The notes: generated by a model from the letters alone, not told the origin. DNA of 64,000 nt from Beijerinckiaceae bacterium (GCA_947453205.1 CANGFT010000001.1:1-64000), one strand, 5' to 3'. Numbered from the stretch's first letter, positions 32,359 to 41,395 are shown. Numbers and translations are program-made.

Positions 32359-33491
32359 GCAGACGCTCCAATCTTGCGGCCGTTTGCGTCGAACTGAAGT
32401 TCTTCAGGCACTTCAACCTCAGGCACGTCAGCGCCTGGCGCAGCCTGGAAGACGAAGCTGAGGACCGTCGCCACGGCGCGGTAAAGTTCGGAATGGATCT
32501 CCGCGCCGATTTCGCTGGTGTAATAGAGCGCGCGGGCGAGCAGGGGAATGGTGAGGACAGGCACGCCAAGCGCCTCCGCCTTTTCGCGGATGCTGGCGGC
32601 GATGGCGTCCGTCCCCTTGGCGAGAACTTTCGGCGCCGTGCCGTCTTCGAAATCATAACGCAGCGCAACGGCGAAACGCTTGGGGTTGACGATGACGACC
32701 TGGGCCTGCTCCACCTGCGCGACCGAGCCGCGCTGCGCCAATTCCTGCTGCATCTTGCGGATGCGCGCCTTGACTTCGGGAGAGCCTTCAGTCTGCTTGT
32801 GCTCGTCCTTCATCTCCTGCTTGCTCATCAACATCCGCTGGCTGTGCTGGCGCCATTGGATGAAAGCGTCGATGGCGCCAAGGATGGCGATGGCGCCGAC
32901 GAGCACGAGCAGGGTGAGCAGGAACAGCATGCCTGTGCTCTGCATCGCCGACTCGAAGGGGGCAGCCGCCATGCCCAATATGTCCGGCAGCTTTGACATG
33001 AGGAACCAGAAGCCGACGGTTCCGATGGTGATGACCTTCAGGATCGACTTGCCAAGCTCGATCAGAGATTGCATGCCGAACATGCGGCCGAGGCCTGCTA
33101 GCGGCGAGATGCGGCTCGCCTTGAAGCCGAGATTCTCAAGGGTGAAATGAAAGCCGCCGAACAGGCTCTGCGTCAGAATCGGGGCCAGCGCCAGAGGTGC
33201 GCTGAACAAGAGGACGATCAGAACCGCTGACCCGAACCGGTCCCCAAGCACGTGCAGCAAGGGGATCTCGCGCGCGAGTGGTCCCGATATGTCCAGCCCG
33301 TTTCTAAACGTGTTGAGCATTTCGTTGAAAAAGGTTCGACCCACGAAATAGAACTGCAAGGCGGCCGCGAGCAGAACAATGCTCATGGCCAGATCCCTGG
33401 ACGTCAGGACCTGACCTTGCTCGATGGCTTCTCGAAGCCGTCGTTCTGTAGGTTGTTCTGTTTTTTCCTGTCCGCCTTCCTGATCGCTCAT
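32355..33491 (-). CDS. flhB: Flagellar export switch protein FlhB with NPKR motif
   Basis: A 378-residue protein with four membrane helices in residues ~30-210 and the cytoplasmic autocleavage domain after. SKQEMKDEHKQTEGSPEVKARIRKMQQELAQR leads into the cleavage site. That site, N-P-T-H in almost all FlhB proteins, reads N-P-K-R here at 269-272 (VIVNPKRFAVALRYD). Cleavage between N and P normally switches export from rod/hook to filament substrates; N and P, the two key residues, are retained. The ATG overlaps the fliR stop (ATGA). Confidence 0.95.
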   Translation of the reverse strand: MSDQEGGQEKTEQPTERRLREAIEQGQVLTSRDLAMSIVLLAAALQFYFVGRTFFNEMLNTFRNGLDISGPLAREIPLLHVLGDRFGSAVLIVLLFSAPLALAPILTQSLFGGFHFTLENLGFKASRISPLAGLGRMFGMQSLIELGKSILKVITIGTVGFWFLMSKLPDILGMAAAPFESAMQSTGMLFLLTLLVLVGAIAILGAIDAFIQWRQHSQRMLMSKQEMKDEHKQTEGSPEVKARIRKMQQELAQRGSVAQVEQAQVVIVNPKRFAVALRYDFEDGTAPKVLAKGTDAIAASIREKAEALGVPVLTIPLLARALYYTSEIGAEIHSELYRAVATVLSFVFQAAPGADVPEVEVPEELQFDANGRKIGASA

Positions 33492-34273
33492 GGCAGCGCC
33501 TTTGTCTGGAGGACGATGTCACGCACCATGCCTGATGCGGTTTGAACGAGGCCGCTCATGGCGTTTCCCATGGCCGGCAGGCTTATCAGCATCATGGCGA
33601 AGCCGACGAGGATCGTCAGGGGAAAGCCGATGGAGAAAATGTTCATCTGCGGCGCGACGCGGGTCATGAAGCCGATGAGCACGTTCACCAGAAACAGCAG
33701 CACGACTGCGGGCAGACTTATGATGATCGCAGCGGAAAAGATCAGCGCGCCCGCCTTGATGACGCCAAAGAACAGCTCCGCGTTGAGATCGCCGCCGATC
33801 GGCGCAACCTGATAGCTGGCGACCAGTTGACGCAGCAGCACATGATGCCCTTCGGTCACCAGAAAGATCAGGATCATGAGGATCGACATGAATTGGGTGA
33901 CGACGACCGATTGAGCGCCCGTCTGCGGATCTACGAGGGATGCGAAGCCAAGGCCCATGGCTGAGGCGATATGCTCACCCGCCATCGCGACGCTGGCGAA
34001 GGCGATCTGGAAGAGGAAGCCGACGCTCACGCCGATGATGATCTCGCGCGCGATGACTGCGACCCCCTGAGGAGAAAACAAATCAACCGTAGGCGCTTCA
34101 ACCGTCATCATCACGATAAAGGTCAAAGCCGCCATGATGGCGATGCGCAGAGTGACGGTGACGGCCGAAGCGGAGAACACCGGCGACACCAGGAAGAAGG
34201 CGGAGATTCTCACGGAAAGCAGCAGGAACTCGCTGACTTTCTGCATGAGGAATTCGTCATTGAGGACGATCAT
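33488..34273 (-). CDS. fliR: Flagellar export protein FliR
   Basis: A 261-residue membrane protein with about six helices, the usual FliR length. Recognisable parts are FLLLSVRISAFFLVSPVFS, GEHIASAMGLGFASLVDPQTGAQS and QMNIFSIGFPLTILVGFAMMLISL. FliR completes the FliP-FliQ-FliR gate. The ATG at 34273 overlaps the fliQ stop by four bases; the longer frame reading upstream covers fliQ and is spurious. Confidence 0.95.
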   Translation of the reverse strand: MIVLNDEFLMQKVSEFLLLSVRISAFFLVSPVFSASAVTVTLRIAIMAALTFIVMMTVEAPTVDLFSPQGVAVIAREIIIGVSVGFLFQIAFASVAMAGEHIASAMGLGFASLVDPQTGAQSVVVTQFMSILMILIFLVTEGHHVLLRQLVASYQVAPIGGDLNAELFFGVIKAGALIFSAAIIISLPAVVLLFLVNVLIGFMTRVAPQMNIFSIGFPLTILVGFAMMLISLPAMGNAMSGLVQTASGMVRDIVLQTKALP

Positions 34274-34539
34274 CGGCTCACCCTCGCGATTTCGGTGAAG
34301 ACCGTCTGGAAGAAGGTGCTGATCGTCGAGATCATGAAGGGCGCCGACAGGGCCAGCACGCCGACGATGACGAGCAGCTTCGGCACGAAGGTCAGCGTCG
34401 CCTCGTTGATCGAGGTGGCGGCCTGGAAGATGCCGATGACGAGACCGATCAGCAGCGCGGCGAGCAGAGTTGGCCCAATGGTCCACAACACGCTCTGAAG
34501 CGTTTCGCGGCCGATCATGATGAATTGCTGATATTGCAT
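34270..34539 (-). CDS. fliQ: Flagellar export protein FliQ
   Basis: At 89 residues it has the usual FliQ length. It has two membrane helices around LLAALLIGLVIGIFQAATSINEATLTFVPKLLVIVGVL, the FliQ signature. Part of the FliPQR export pore. It begins two bases after fliP and overlaps fliR. Confidence 0.96.
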   Translation of the reverse strand: MQYQQFIMIGRETLQSVLWTIGPTLLAALLIGLVIGIFQAATSINEATLTFVPKLLVIVGVLALSAPFMISTISTFFQTVFTEIARVSR

Positions 34540-34541
34540 CG

Positions 34542-35318
34542 TCAGTTCCTCATGAAGCTTTCAACGAGCGCGCTGACGGTGGCGCTCCAGCCATCGACGA
34601 TGACGAAGAGCAACAGCTTGAACGGCAGGGACACGAGGGTTGGCGAAAGCATCATCATGCCAAGGGACATGAGGACGCTGGCCACCACGATGTCGATGAC
34701 GAGGAAGGGCAGGAAGAGCAGGAAGCCGATGGTGAAGGCCGTGCGCAATTCGCTGACGATGAAGGCGGGCACAAGCACGACGAGCGGAACGGCTTCCGGG
34801 GAATCATAACGCTGGTCGCCCTGCAGGTCCGCCATGAGCAACAGATCGCTTTCGCGCGTATGACGCAGCATGAAGGTCTTCATCACGCCGACGCCGCGCA
34901 TGGTCGCTTCTTCCATCTGGATGGTTCCGCCGACGTAGGGCTTGTAGGCGACCTCGTTGATCTGCTTCATCGTCGGCGTCATGATGAAAAGGGTCATGAA
35001 AAGCGCAAGGCCGACGAGCACCTGGTTGGGCGGGGTCTGCTGCGTGCCGATGGCCTGGCGCAGGATCGACAGGGTGATGATGATGCGCGTGAAGCTGGTG
35101 GTGACGAGCAGAAGCGAGGGCAGCAGCGTCAGCGCCGTCATCAGCGCGAGTGTCTGAAGGGACAGGGACAATGTCTGGCCGCCGCCGGCCTGCGACTGCA
35201 GTTGCAGCAGCGGCAGATCAAGACCCTGCGCTTGCGCAAGCGCCTGTTGCGAGGCGCAGGCGATCAGCGCGCAAACCAGCGCAGCGCGAACAGGGAGACG
35301 AAGCGCGCGGGGGGTCAC
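34542..35318 (-). CDS. fliP: Flagellar export protein FliP
   Basis: A 258-residue protein with a cleavable signal peptide (ends ALAQAQ) and four membrane helices. Diagnostic segments are LLVTTSFTRIIITLSILRQAIGTQQTPPNQVLVGLALFMTLFIM, the FMLRHTRESDL region and FLLFLPFLVIDIVVASVLMSLGMMMLSP. FliP pentamers form the core of the export gate. The GTG at 35318 is chosen because it overlaps the fliO stop (GTGA) and yields the signal peptide; the longer frame upstream runs across fliO. Confidence 0.95.
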   Translation of the reverse strand: MTPRALRLPVRAALVCALIACASQQALAQAQGLDLPLLQLQSQAGGGQTLSLSLQTLALMTALTLLPSLLLVTTSFTRIIITLSILRQAIGTQQTPPNQVLVGLALFMTLFIMTPTMKQINEVAYKPYVGGTIQMEEATMRGVGVMKTFMLRHTRESDLLLMADLQGDQRYDSPEAVPLVVLVPAFIVSELRTAFTIGFLLFLPFLVIDIVVASVLMSLGMMMLSPTLVSLPFKLLLFVIVDGWSATVSALVESFMRN

Positions 35319-35581
35319 GTGGCGCCCCCATTGGCGCGGTTGACGACCTGCAGGGCGGTGATGCCAGTCTTGTTGAGCCCGCAGACCACGGTCATGCCAT
35401 CGACTTCCACGACCATGATGCGAGCGCCGGGCGCAATTTCGAGATTGGCCCTGGCGGTGGGGGTGCGGGCGCCAAAATAGGAATGGAGACGATCGCGATG
35501 ACGGCCAAGCAGAATGGCGAGGCCAATGGCGCAGCCAAGCACAACAGCCATCGTGATCGAATAGGCGCCCAGGTTGTTCAC
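35315..35581 (-). CDS. fliO: Flagellar export protein FliO
   Basis: An 88-residue protein with one membrane helix near the N-terminus (SITMAVVLGCAIGLAILLG) and a small cytoplasmic domain (LEIAPGARIMVVEVDGMTVVCGLNKTGITALQVV), the FliO layout in its shorter form. FliO helps FliP assemble. The GTG start overlaps the fliN stop, and the stop overlaps the fliP start. Confidence 0.88.
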   Translation of the reverse strand: MNNLGAYSITMAVVLGCAIGLAILLGRHRDRLHSYFGARTPTARANLEIAPGARIMVVEVDGMTVVCGLNKTGITALQVVNRANGGAT

Positions 35582-35877
35582 AGGCTGCGGGCCCGCTTCT
35601 CGGGTGAAATGATCTCGGTGAAGCGGATGCCGAGCCGCTCGCCCACGAGCACGACTTCGCCGCGCGCCAGCAATGTGCCGTTGACCAGAATGTCGAGGTG
35701 CTCGCCCGCGAGGCGCTCAAGCTCAACCACGGAGCCGTCGTTGAGCTTCATGAGGTCGCCAATGGAGATCTTTGTGCCGCCGACTTCCACGGTCAGCTGC
35801 ACTTCGATGTTTTCGAGCCGCTTGAGGTTGGTGGACACGCCCTCGGGAGCGCCCTCTGGTTTCTCGGTGGTGCTCAT
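35578..35877 (-). CDS. fliN: Flagellar switch protein FliN
   Basis: A 99-residue SpoA-domain protein: ENIEVQLTVEVGGTKISIGDLMKLNDGSVVELERLAGEHLDILVNGTLLARGEVVLVGERLGIRFTEI. FliN forms the lower C-ring and takes part in switching and in docking FliH. It lies 19 bp after fliM. Confidence 0.96.
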   Translation of the reverse strand: MSTTEKPEGAPEGVSTNLKRLENIEVQLTVEVGGTKISIGDLMKLNDGSVVELERLAGEHLDILVNGTLLARGEVVLVGERLGIRFTEIISPEKRARSL

Positions 35878-35896
35878 TTTTATCTCGCTCTTTCGT

Positions 35897-36856
35897 CTAG
35901 CCGGTTATGCGGACTGCGATCTTGCCATCGCGCTCGCCGATGGTCGCATCGAAAAGGGATTCGCCTTCGACAAAGATCTTGACGCTGTCAAAGGCCGGTA
36001 TCTCCACAACCATTCCTTCATGGACATTCACGAGGTCGCCCAGCTTGATGGTGGGCTGCGCGATGCGTGGAATGAAGTTCAGCGGCACTTCGAGCAGCGC
36101 GTCGCGCAGGCGTTGCGCCCACTGCATGTCACGGCCATCGCTGGTGTGCTGGATTTTGCTGCGCAGGATCGTGGCGATCTGCTTGAGGCCCTGCCGGGGA
36201 TAGACGATGTCGATGGTCGCAGGCTGCGAGAAGGGCAGTTGGACCACGAAGGAATTGATGACGACATTCTCCTGTCCCTCCACGAAGGAGGTGAAGGCGG
36301 GATTCGTCTCGGTGTTCAGATATTCGAAATTGACCGGATAGACCTCGCGCCAGGCGTCTTCAAGCGTGCGCAGCGCGCCTTCCACCACGACCTGGTGGAT
36401 GCGCTCTTCGGTTGGCGTGAATTCCGTCTGGCGCGTGATGTTGCAGTCGCCTTTCCCGCCAAAGAAAGTATTGACGAGAATGCTGATGAGGCGTGGCGGA
36501 ACGCGGACGAGGATAAGGCTCTTGAGCGTGTCGGCTTTCGCGATGCTCTGGCTGGTGAAGGCGTCGACGGTGCGCATATGTTCATCGAAGCGTTTGGACT
36601 CCGGCGGAAGCGTGGTGATGCGCGGCTGGAACCTCAGCATCGGCAAGAGCACGTTGCGCACCTGCCGACCGAAACGCTCGTTGATGAGACGAAGCGTATG
36701 CAGGTCGCCAAGCAGGCTGGCGTCTTCGTTGCCGAGCTGGAAGGGCTTGTACTCGACCTCTGGCAGGCTGCCTGAACCGGACTCGATTTCGCCCGTGTTC
36801 AGGCCCGCGATGAGCGCCGAGACTTCTTCGTTGCTGAGTTTGCGGTTAGTTGCCAT
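35897..36856 (-). CDS. fliM: Flagellar switch protein FliM
   Basis: A 319-residue protein. The N-terminal CheY-binding stretch is a variant of LSQxEIDALL (LSNEEVSALIAGL). The middle domain has RRFGRQVRNVLLPMLRFQPRI, and the C-terminal SpoA domain has LLEVPLNFIPRIAQPTIKLGDLVNVHEGMVVEIPAFD. FliM couples chemotaxis signals to the rotor. It follows fliL by six bases. Confidence 0.95.
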   Translation of the reverse strand: MATNRKLSNEEVSALIAGLNTGEIESGSGSLPEVEYKPFQLGNEDASLLGDLHTLRLINERFGRQVRNVLLPMLRFQPRITTLPPESKRFDEHMRTVDAFTSQSIAKADTLKSLILVRVPPRLISILVNTFFGGKGDCNITRQTEFTPTEERIHQVVVEGALRTLEDAWREVYPVNFEYLNTETNPAFTSFVEGQENVVINSFVVQLPFSQPATIDIVYPRQGLKQIATILRSKIQHTSDGRDMQWAQRLRDALLEVPLNFIPRIAQPTIKLGDLVNVHEGMVVEIPAFDSVKIFVEGESLFDATIGERDGKIAVRITG

Positions 36857-36862
36857 GGGTCT

Positions 36863-37516
36863 TCACTGCAGGACGAGGGCGGTGATGTAGACGTCTTCCA
36901 CGCCACCGAAACTGACTCGTTCGTTGAGAAGTTTGTTGATCGCGTCGCGGATCAGGACCTGGAGCTTCTTTCGGTTGTCGACGCCGATGACGTCGGCTTC
37001 CGTCTGCTCAGCCAGGAGGGCCAGAACCTCTGCGCGAATGGCGACTTCGTGCTTCTGCACGTTCTCGATCACCTTCTTGTCATATTGGGTGGCGAGAGCG
37101 ACCGACATCTGGGCGAAGCGGCGCGAGCCGCGCAGATTGGTTGTGAAGTTGCCCGGGAATTCGAAATAGCTCGTCACGAACTGTTCTTTCGAAGGCACGG
37201 GTTTGCCAGTGGGGCCAGCAGGCGCTGCAGGGGCGCCATGTCCGTCGCCGCCGCCGTGGCCGCCAGCGGCAGGCGCGGGGGCCGCCGCATGTTCGTCTTT
37301 CGGCGCTTCGCCATGTCCGTCGCCTTCCGCAGGCGCGCCTTTGCGTTCGATGACGATGGCGAGCGGATTTTCATCGGCGGGCTTCGTCAACTTGTTGAAC
37401 AGAATCGCCGCCCCGGCGCCGACGCCGATCAACACGATGGCGCCAACCACCATGACGAGAATCTTGACGATTGGAAGTTTCTTCTTTGGTTCTTGCGCTT
37501 CGGGTTCGGCTGCCAT
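36863..37516 (-). CDS. fliL: Flagellar stator-associated protein FliL
   Basis: A 217-residue protein with one membrane helix (about 16-38, ILVMVVGAIVLIGVGAGAAILF). A long Gly/Ala/His-rich linker (~50-110) precedes the periplasmic domain with EQFVTSYFEFPGNFTTNLRGSRRFAQMSVALATQYDKKVIENVQKHEVAIRAEVLALLAEQ. The end, VSFGGVEDVYITALVLQ, is typical. It rings the stators and supports torque. A second, more divergent FliL-like protein is encoded at 19906-20460. Confidence 0.94.
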   Translation of the reverse strand: MAAEPEAQEPKKKLPIVKILVMVVGAIVLIGVGAGAAILFNKLTKPADENPLAIVIERKGAPAEGDGHGEAPKDEHAAAPAPAAGGHGGGDGHGAPAAPAGPTGKPVPSKEQFVTSYFEFPGNFTTNLRGSRRFAQMSVALATQYDKKVIENVQKHEVAIRAEVLALLAEQTEADVIGVDNRKKLQVLIRDAINKLLNERVSFGGVEDVYITALVLQ

Positions 37517-37535
37517 GGGTTAGGCTCCCCTTCGT

Positions 37536-39575
37536 TCAGGCGTTCAATTCAACGGTGAAGGACTCATCGGTCCCACCGCTGCGTGTCTTGATGACGGGCT
37601 CGGCCGGCTGCTGACGGCGCGGCGCCTCGTCGTTTGGTCCATCTTCGGAAACGTCGAAGCCGGCGAGGTGAAGCCCGTTGCCGGAGAGGGCGTTCCGCAA
37701 GTCGTTCTCCATGTTCCGCAATGTGTCAGCCGCCTCTGTGGTCGAGGCGCGGGTGGCCAGGCGCAGGCGCTGGCCATCCATTGCAAGGCGCAGCACAACC
37801 TGGCCAAGGCCCGGCGGATAGAGCTGGATGCTGAGGGTCTGGGTGCCGTTGCGCGCAGCGTTGACGACCATGCGCTCAAGCGCACGAAGACGAATGTCCT
37901 CCGCCATTGTGCGGCGCTCGCCGTTGGTTTCGACATTGGTCGTGGCGGCGGTCGAGGCTTGCGGCGTCGATGCAATGGTGTTTGTCATATCCGGCACGAG
38001 AATGGGCGCCAGCTGATCCGCTTCGGCCTGCGGCGCGACAAGCGGGGGCGCTTCATGGCTCAAGGCGACGTCTGTGACGCCGAGCTTCAGCAACTCGCGG
38101 ATGTTGACGTCACCTTTGGCCGGAGCGTCGGCGGACGCGGTTTTGTTGTCCTCCTTGTCCGCTTTCTCAACCCCTGCCTTGGTTTGCTGCGCATCCTCCA
38201 AATGGGTGGCGGACTTGTCGTGCGGCGGTTGCTCGGCATCATAGGACAAAGGCGCGGGGGCGGCGGGCGCGGCTCCCGCAGGTGATGTCGTCGTCGGGTT
38301 AAGTTGCGTCAGGCCGCGAATGTCTGCGCTATGGATCGTTGCGACCAACGCAGTCTCCGCAGCGCCCTGCGCCCCTGGCGCCATAGCTTCCGGCGCTTCG
38401 GCATTCATGGTCGTCGTGGCTTGCGCAGAACCGTCAGCCTTCTCGATGCCCGCGGCGCCCTGAGCGTTCAACTGACCCTGCACTGCGCCTGATTGCGGAT
38501 TGGCGGGCATGTTGCCCTGAGCCGCTGGATCGGTCCATTGCGGCGCCGCCGCGCGTGAGCCTTGCAATAGGGGATCGCCGTCGAGGGGCTGGTCAGCCCC
38601 AGCAGGCGTCGGTGCGTTGACAGGCGGCGCGCTCATCATCGCGGCTGCCTGGGCAGCCAGTTCTCCGGGATCGGCCTGCGGCGTCGGCGGAACGATTTCA
38701 GAAACGTCTCGGCTGGCGTCGTCGGACAGATCTGAATCGGAAGAAGCTTGCGTGGCTGGAGCGGCTTCATGCGCCTCCCCTTCCGCCTGGGCGACGCTCC
38801 CCTCGATCAACGCCGCTTCGTCTTTGGACTGCGCCTTTGCGGCGCCGTCAAACCATGCGACGGCCTGCAGCGCCGGAATGCGCGGTGGCGCAGTGGTTTC
38901 TCCGGCGGCGACCGGCGTCACGGCGTCGGCTGCGACAGTCGTTTGGATTGCGCCAGTCGCGACCCCTTGCGTCAGGGAATCGACAACGCCGGTGGAAGCC
39001 GTCAGGGCGGTGATCGCCTGCAGTTCGTTGGCCGCCTCGTCTTGCTGTGTCGGCGCCACATGAGTGTCCGTCGCGTCAGTCATCTCGCCATGCGCGCCCG
39101 CAACTGTGATCGACGCTGACACCGCCATCTGGATGAGCGCCTGCACATTCATATTTGATGGGTCAGTCACCGTCGCAAGGTCTGCGGCGGCGGTCTCAAC
39201 TTTGTGATCCGGGTTCGCTTCATTGTCGCCAGCGGCCAAATCGGATGCCACGTCGTCGACGGCGCCATCGGGCGCTTTCAAGGCTAAGCTCAAGTGGATT
39301 TCGACGGGCGCAGGAGCGGCTTTCAGGCTGACGCCTCGGGACGCCGCCTGTGTCGCTGCGGCGAGCGCCGCGACGGCCTCGTCCGCGGCTTGTGAGTCAG
39401 GGTCAACGGCGGCTTGCACATTGGCAGCATCGCCTGATTTCGTCGGCTGCGCGGCAGCCGCCATGAGCTCACCAAAAAGCAATCCGCCAGGGCTTTTTCC
39501 CGACGAGGCCGCAGAACCCGCGCTGTCGCCAGCGTCGGTGGTGATCGAAGCGTTTTGTAAAGCGAGCGGCTGCAA
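37536..39575 (-). CDS. fliK: Hook-length control protein FliK (long form)
   Basis: A 679-residue protein, long for FliK (~400 in Salmonella). The N-terminal ~540 residues are low-complexity Ala/Asp/Thr/Pro and presumably act as the molecular ruler. The C-terminal domain has LSIQLYPPGLGQVVLRLAMDGQRLRLATRAST and DLRNALSGNGLHLAGFDVSED, matching the FliK switch domain that contacts FlhB. The start codon is TTG with AGGGGC upstream; a downstream start is possible. A perfect sigma-54 promoter lies 58 bp upstream, so fliK heads its own operon. Confidence 0.88.
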   Translation of the reverse strand: MQPLALQNASITTDAGDSAGSAASSGKSPGGLLFGELMAAAAQPTKSGDAANVQAAVDPDSQAADEAVAALAAATQAASRGVSLKAAPAPVEIHLSLALKAPDGAVDDVASDLAAGDNEANPDHKVETAAADLATVTDPSNMNVQALIQMAVSASITVAGAHGEMTDATDTHVAPTQQDEAANELQAITALTASTGVVDSLTQGVATGAIQTTVAADAVTPVAAGETTAPPRIPALQAVAWFDGAAKAQSKDEAALIEGSVAQAEGEAHEAAPATQASSDSDLSDDASRDVSEIVPPTPQADPGELAAQAAAMMSAPPVNAPTPAGADQPLDGDPLLQGSRAAAPQWTDPAAQGNMPANPQSGAVQGQLNAQGAAGIEKADGSAQATTTMNAEAPEAMAPGAQGAAETALVATIHSADIRGLTQLNPTTTSPAGAAPAAPAPLSYDAEQPPHDKSATHLEDAQQTKAGVEKADKEDNKTASADAPAKGDVNIRELLKLGVTDVALSHEAPPLVAPQAEADQLAPILVPDMTNTIASTPQASTAATTNVETNGERRTMAEDIRLRALERMVVNAARNGTQTLSIQLYPPGLGQVVLRLAMDGQRLRLATRASTTEAADTLRNMENDLRNALSGNGLHLAGFDVSEDGPNDEAPRRQQPAEPVIKTRSGGTDESFTVELNA

Positions 39576-39632
39576 GTTGGGACGCCCCTGAGTCAGACCA
39601 CGTGTCGATTTTTCAACACCTGGGACAGGGGG

Positions 39633-39648
39633 AGCAAGTATCGTGCCA
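39633..39648 (-). promoter_or_regulatory. Sigma-54 promoter of fliK-flhB operon
   Basis: On the minus strand it reads TGGCAC-GATAC-TTGCT, a full consensus. It begins on the base directly after the fliJ stop codon, so the fliK operon has its own promoter even though fliJ and fliK are adjacent. Confidence 0.9.
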
Positions 39649-40059
39649 CTAATTTCTGCGCGTCGGCGTCAATCTTTCGAGGCGTTCGTCCCGCTCCCGC
39701 CGCTCCTGAAGCTTCGCCTGTTTGGCCGATTCCTCAAGCGTTTCGATCTGTCGCTGTTTTTCCGCGAGTATCGTGCGCAGGCGCGTGCGCTCCACGTCGA
39801 GGATCTCGTTGCGGGCCTTGTCGATGTCGCTGCGCTCGCGCAACTTGCCGATGATCTGCAGGACGTCGCGATATTCCGTGACATGCATTTCGGGATGCGC
39901 CAACTGCTCCCGATAGCCACGGTCGAGTTCGGCGATCTGTGCGATGCGCGCCTCAAGTCGAGCGATTTCCTCGAAGAGGCGCTTGGCTTCCCGCCGGTGG
40001 GCCTGGAGCGTGATCGTCTGCTTCAGCGCGATCAATTCCATTGTGCGGGCGCGGCTCAT
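39649..40059 (-). CDS. fliJ: Flagellar export protein FliJ
   Basis: A 136-residue basic, fully helical coiled-coil protein (KRLFEEIARLEARIAQIAELDRGYREQL and later EILDVERTRLRTILAEKQRQIETLEES), the FliJ pattern. FliJ sits in the FliI ring as the stalk. It is the last gene of fleT-fliEFGHIJ and starts eight bases after fliI. Assigned from form and position; primary similarity is weak, as usual in this family. Confidence 0.82.
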   Translation of the reverse strand: MSRARTMELIALKQTITLQAHRREAKRLFEEIARLEARIAQIAELDRGYREQLAHPEMHVTEYRDVLQIIGKLRERSDIDKARNEILDVERTRLRTILAEKQRQIETLEESAKQAKLQERRERDERLERLTPTRRN

Positions 40060-40067
40060 GGTGGTCC

Positions 40068-41393
40068 CTAGGGCAGGAGCGTCTGGAGCCGCGCTTCGCT
40101 TTCAACGAAGTTGGAGCGCTCCTGCATGCCCTGGGCGATATAGCCGACGAGTTGCGGGTGGAGTTGGAACGCGGAGTCAAGTTCCGGATCCTGGCCTGCC
40201 TGATAGCCGCCGAGCAACATGAGGTCGCGATTCTGCTCCCACAGGCTGAGATAGCGGCGGAACTTGCGCACCCGCGCCACATGGCTCGGGGAGACGCAGT
40301 CGACCATGGTGCGGCTGATGGAGGCGTTCACGTCGATGGCGGGGAAGATGCCTTGTTCGGCCTGCTTGCGCGACAACACTATATGGCCGTCAAGAATCGC
40401 GCGCGCAGTATCGACAATGGGATCGTTGGTGATGTCGTCGCCGTCGGCGAGAATGGTGTAGACGCCAGTGATGCTGCCGCCGGTCTGTCCATCAAGACCC
40501 GCGCGCTCCAGCACCGAGCCGATCAGCGAAATGACGGAAGGCGGATAACCCTTCGTCGTGGGATGCTCGCCAAGGGCGAGCCCGAGTTCACGCTGGGCAT
40601 GGGCGACGCGCGTCAACGAGTCGATCATGAGCAGCACATGCTTGCCCTTCGATCTGAAATATTCAGCATAGGCGGTGGCGCGATGCAGGCCGCGCAGACG
40701 CAGCACCGGAGATTGGTCTGCGGGAACGGCGACGACCGACGTATGGGCGAAGGAGGGAGCTGTGGAAAGCTCCTCCACGAAGCCCGCGACTTCACGGCCA
40801 CGTTCGCCGATGAGGCCGATGATGACGACTTCCGCCTCAGTGTAGCGCGCGATGCACGACAGCAGCGATGATTTGCCTACGCCGCTGCCCGCGATGATGC
40901 CGATCTTCTGGCCACGCCCCACCGTGAGCAAACCGTTCAGCGCGCGCACGCCGACATCGAGCGTTTCGCGCACCGGCCTTCTGCGCAGGGGATTGACGCG
41001 CTCGCCGCGCAGGGGCCAATGCTCATTGAGATAAGCTGGGGAGAGACCGTCCAGTTCGCCGCCCGCGCCATCAAAGACGCGGCCGAGAAGTCCATCGCCA
41101 ACCTGCACCACATCAGCGCGCTGCACAGTTTCGACACGCGCCCCCGCGAGCAGGGGCGCAGAGCCGCCTGTCAGAACCATGACGGTGTAATTGTCGAGAA
41201 AGCCGATGACTTCAGCTTCGGCCCAGCCGCCGTTCTCGCAAGCCACGCGGCATTCCGTGCCGACCGACGCGGGAAAGGAGCTTGCATGGACGATCTGGCC
41301 GTCATAGCGCCGCACGCGACCGGCGGCGTTGGTGACTCTGCTGGCCTTAACGCTTTGCAGGCGCCGATCAAGAACGGCAGTCATGTCTTGCAT
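40068..41393 (-). CDS. fliI: Flagellar export ATPase FliI
   Basis: A 441-residue F1-beta-like ATPase. Key parts are the P-loop GIIAGSGVGKSSLL, the Walker B region KHVLLMIDSLTRVAHAQRELGLALGEHPTTKGYPPSV, and SITGVYTILADGDDITNDPIVDTARAILDGHIVLSR. It powers chaperone release and substrate entry at the export gate. It follows fliH by two bases. Confidence 0.97.
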   Translation of the reverse strand: MQDMTAVLDRRLQSVKASRVTNAAGRVRRYDGQIVHASSFPASVGTECRVACENGGWAEAEVIGFLDNYTVMVLTGGSAPLLAGARVETVQRADVVQVGDGLLGRVFDGAGGELDGLSPAYLNEHWPLRGERVNPLRRRPVRETLDVGVRALNGLLTVGRGQKIGIIAGSGVGKSSLLSCIARYTEAEVVIIGLIGERGREVAGFVEELSTAPSFAHTSVVAVPADQSPVLRLRGLHRATAYAEYFRSKGKHVLLMIDSLTRVAHAQRELGLALGEHPTTKGYPPSVISLIGSVLERAGLDGQTGGSITGVYTILADGDDITNDPIVDTARAILDGHIVLSRKQAEQGIFPAIDVNASISRTMVDCVSPSHVARVRKFRRYLSLWEQNRDLMLLGGYQAGQDPELDSAFQLHPQLVGYIAQGMQERSNFVESEARLQTLLP

Positions 41394-41395
41394 GT

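Noticed and set aside
34542-35726. Longer 394-residue version of FliP
   Set aside because: The added N-terminal part is an out-of-frame reading of fliO and fliN; the GTG at 35318 gives a signal peptide and a GTGA overlap.
35150-36775. A 541-codon plus-strand frame opposite fliM, fliN, fliO and fliP
   Set aside because: It crosses four real genes in antisense and has no domain.
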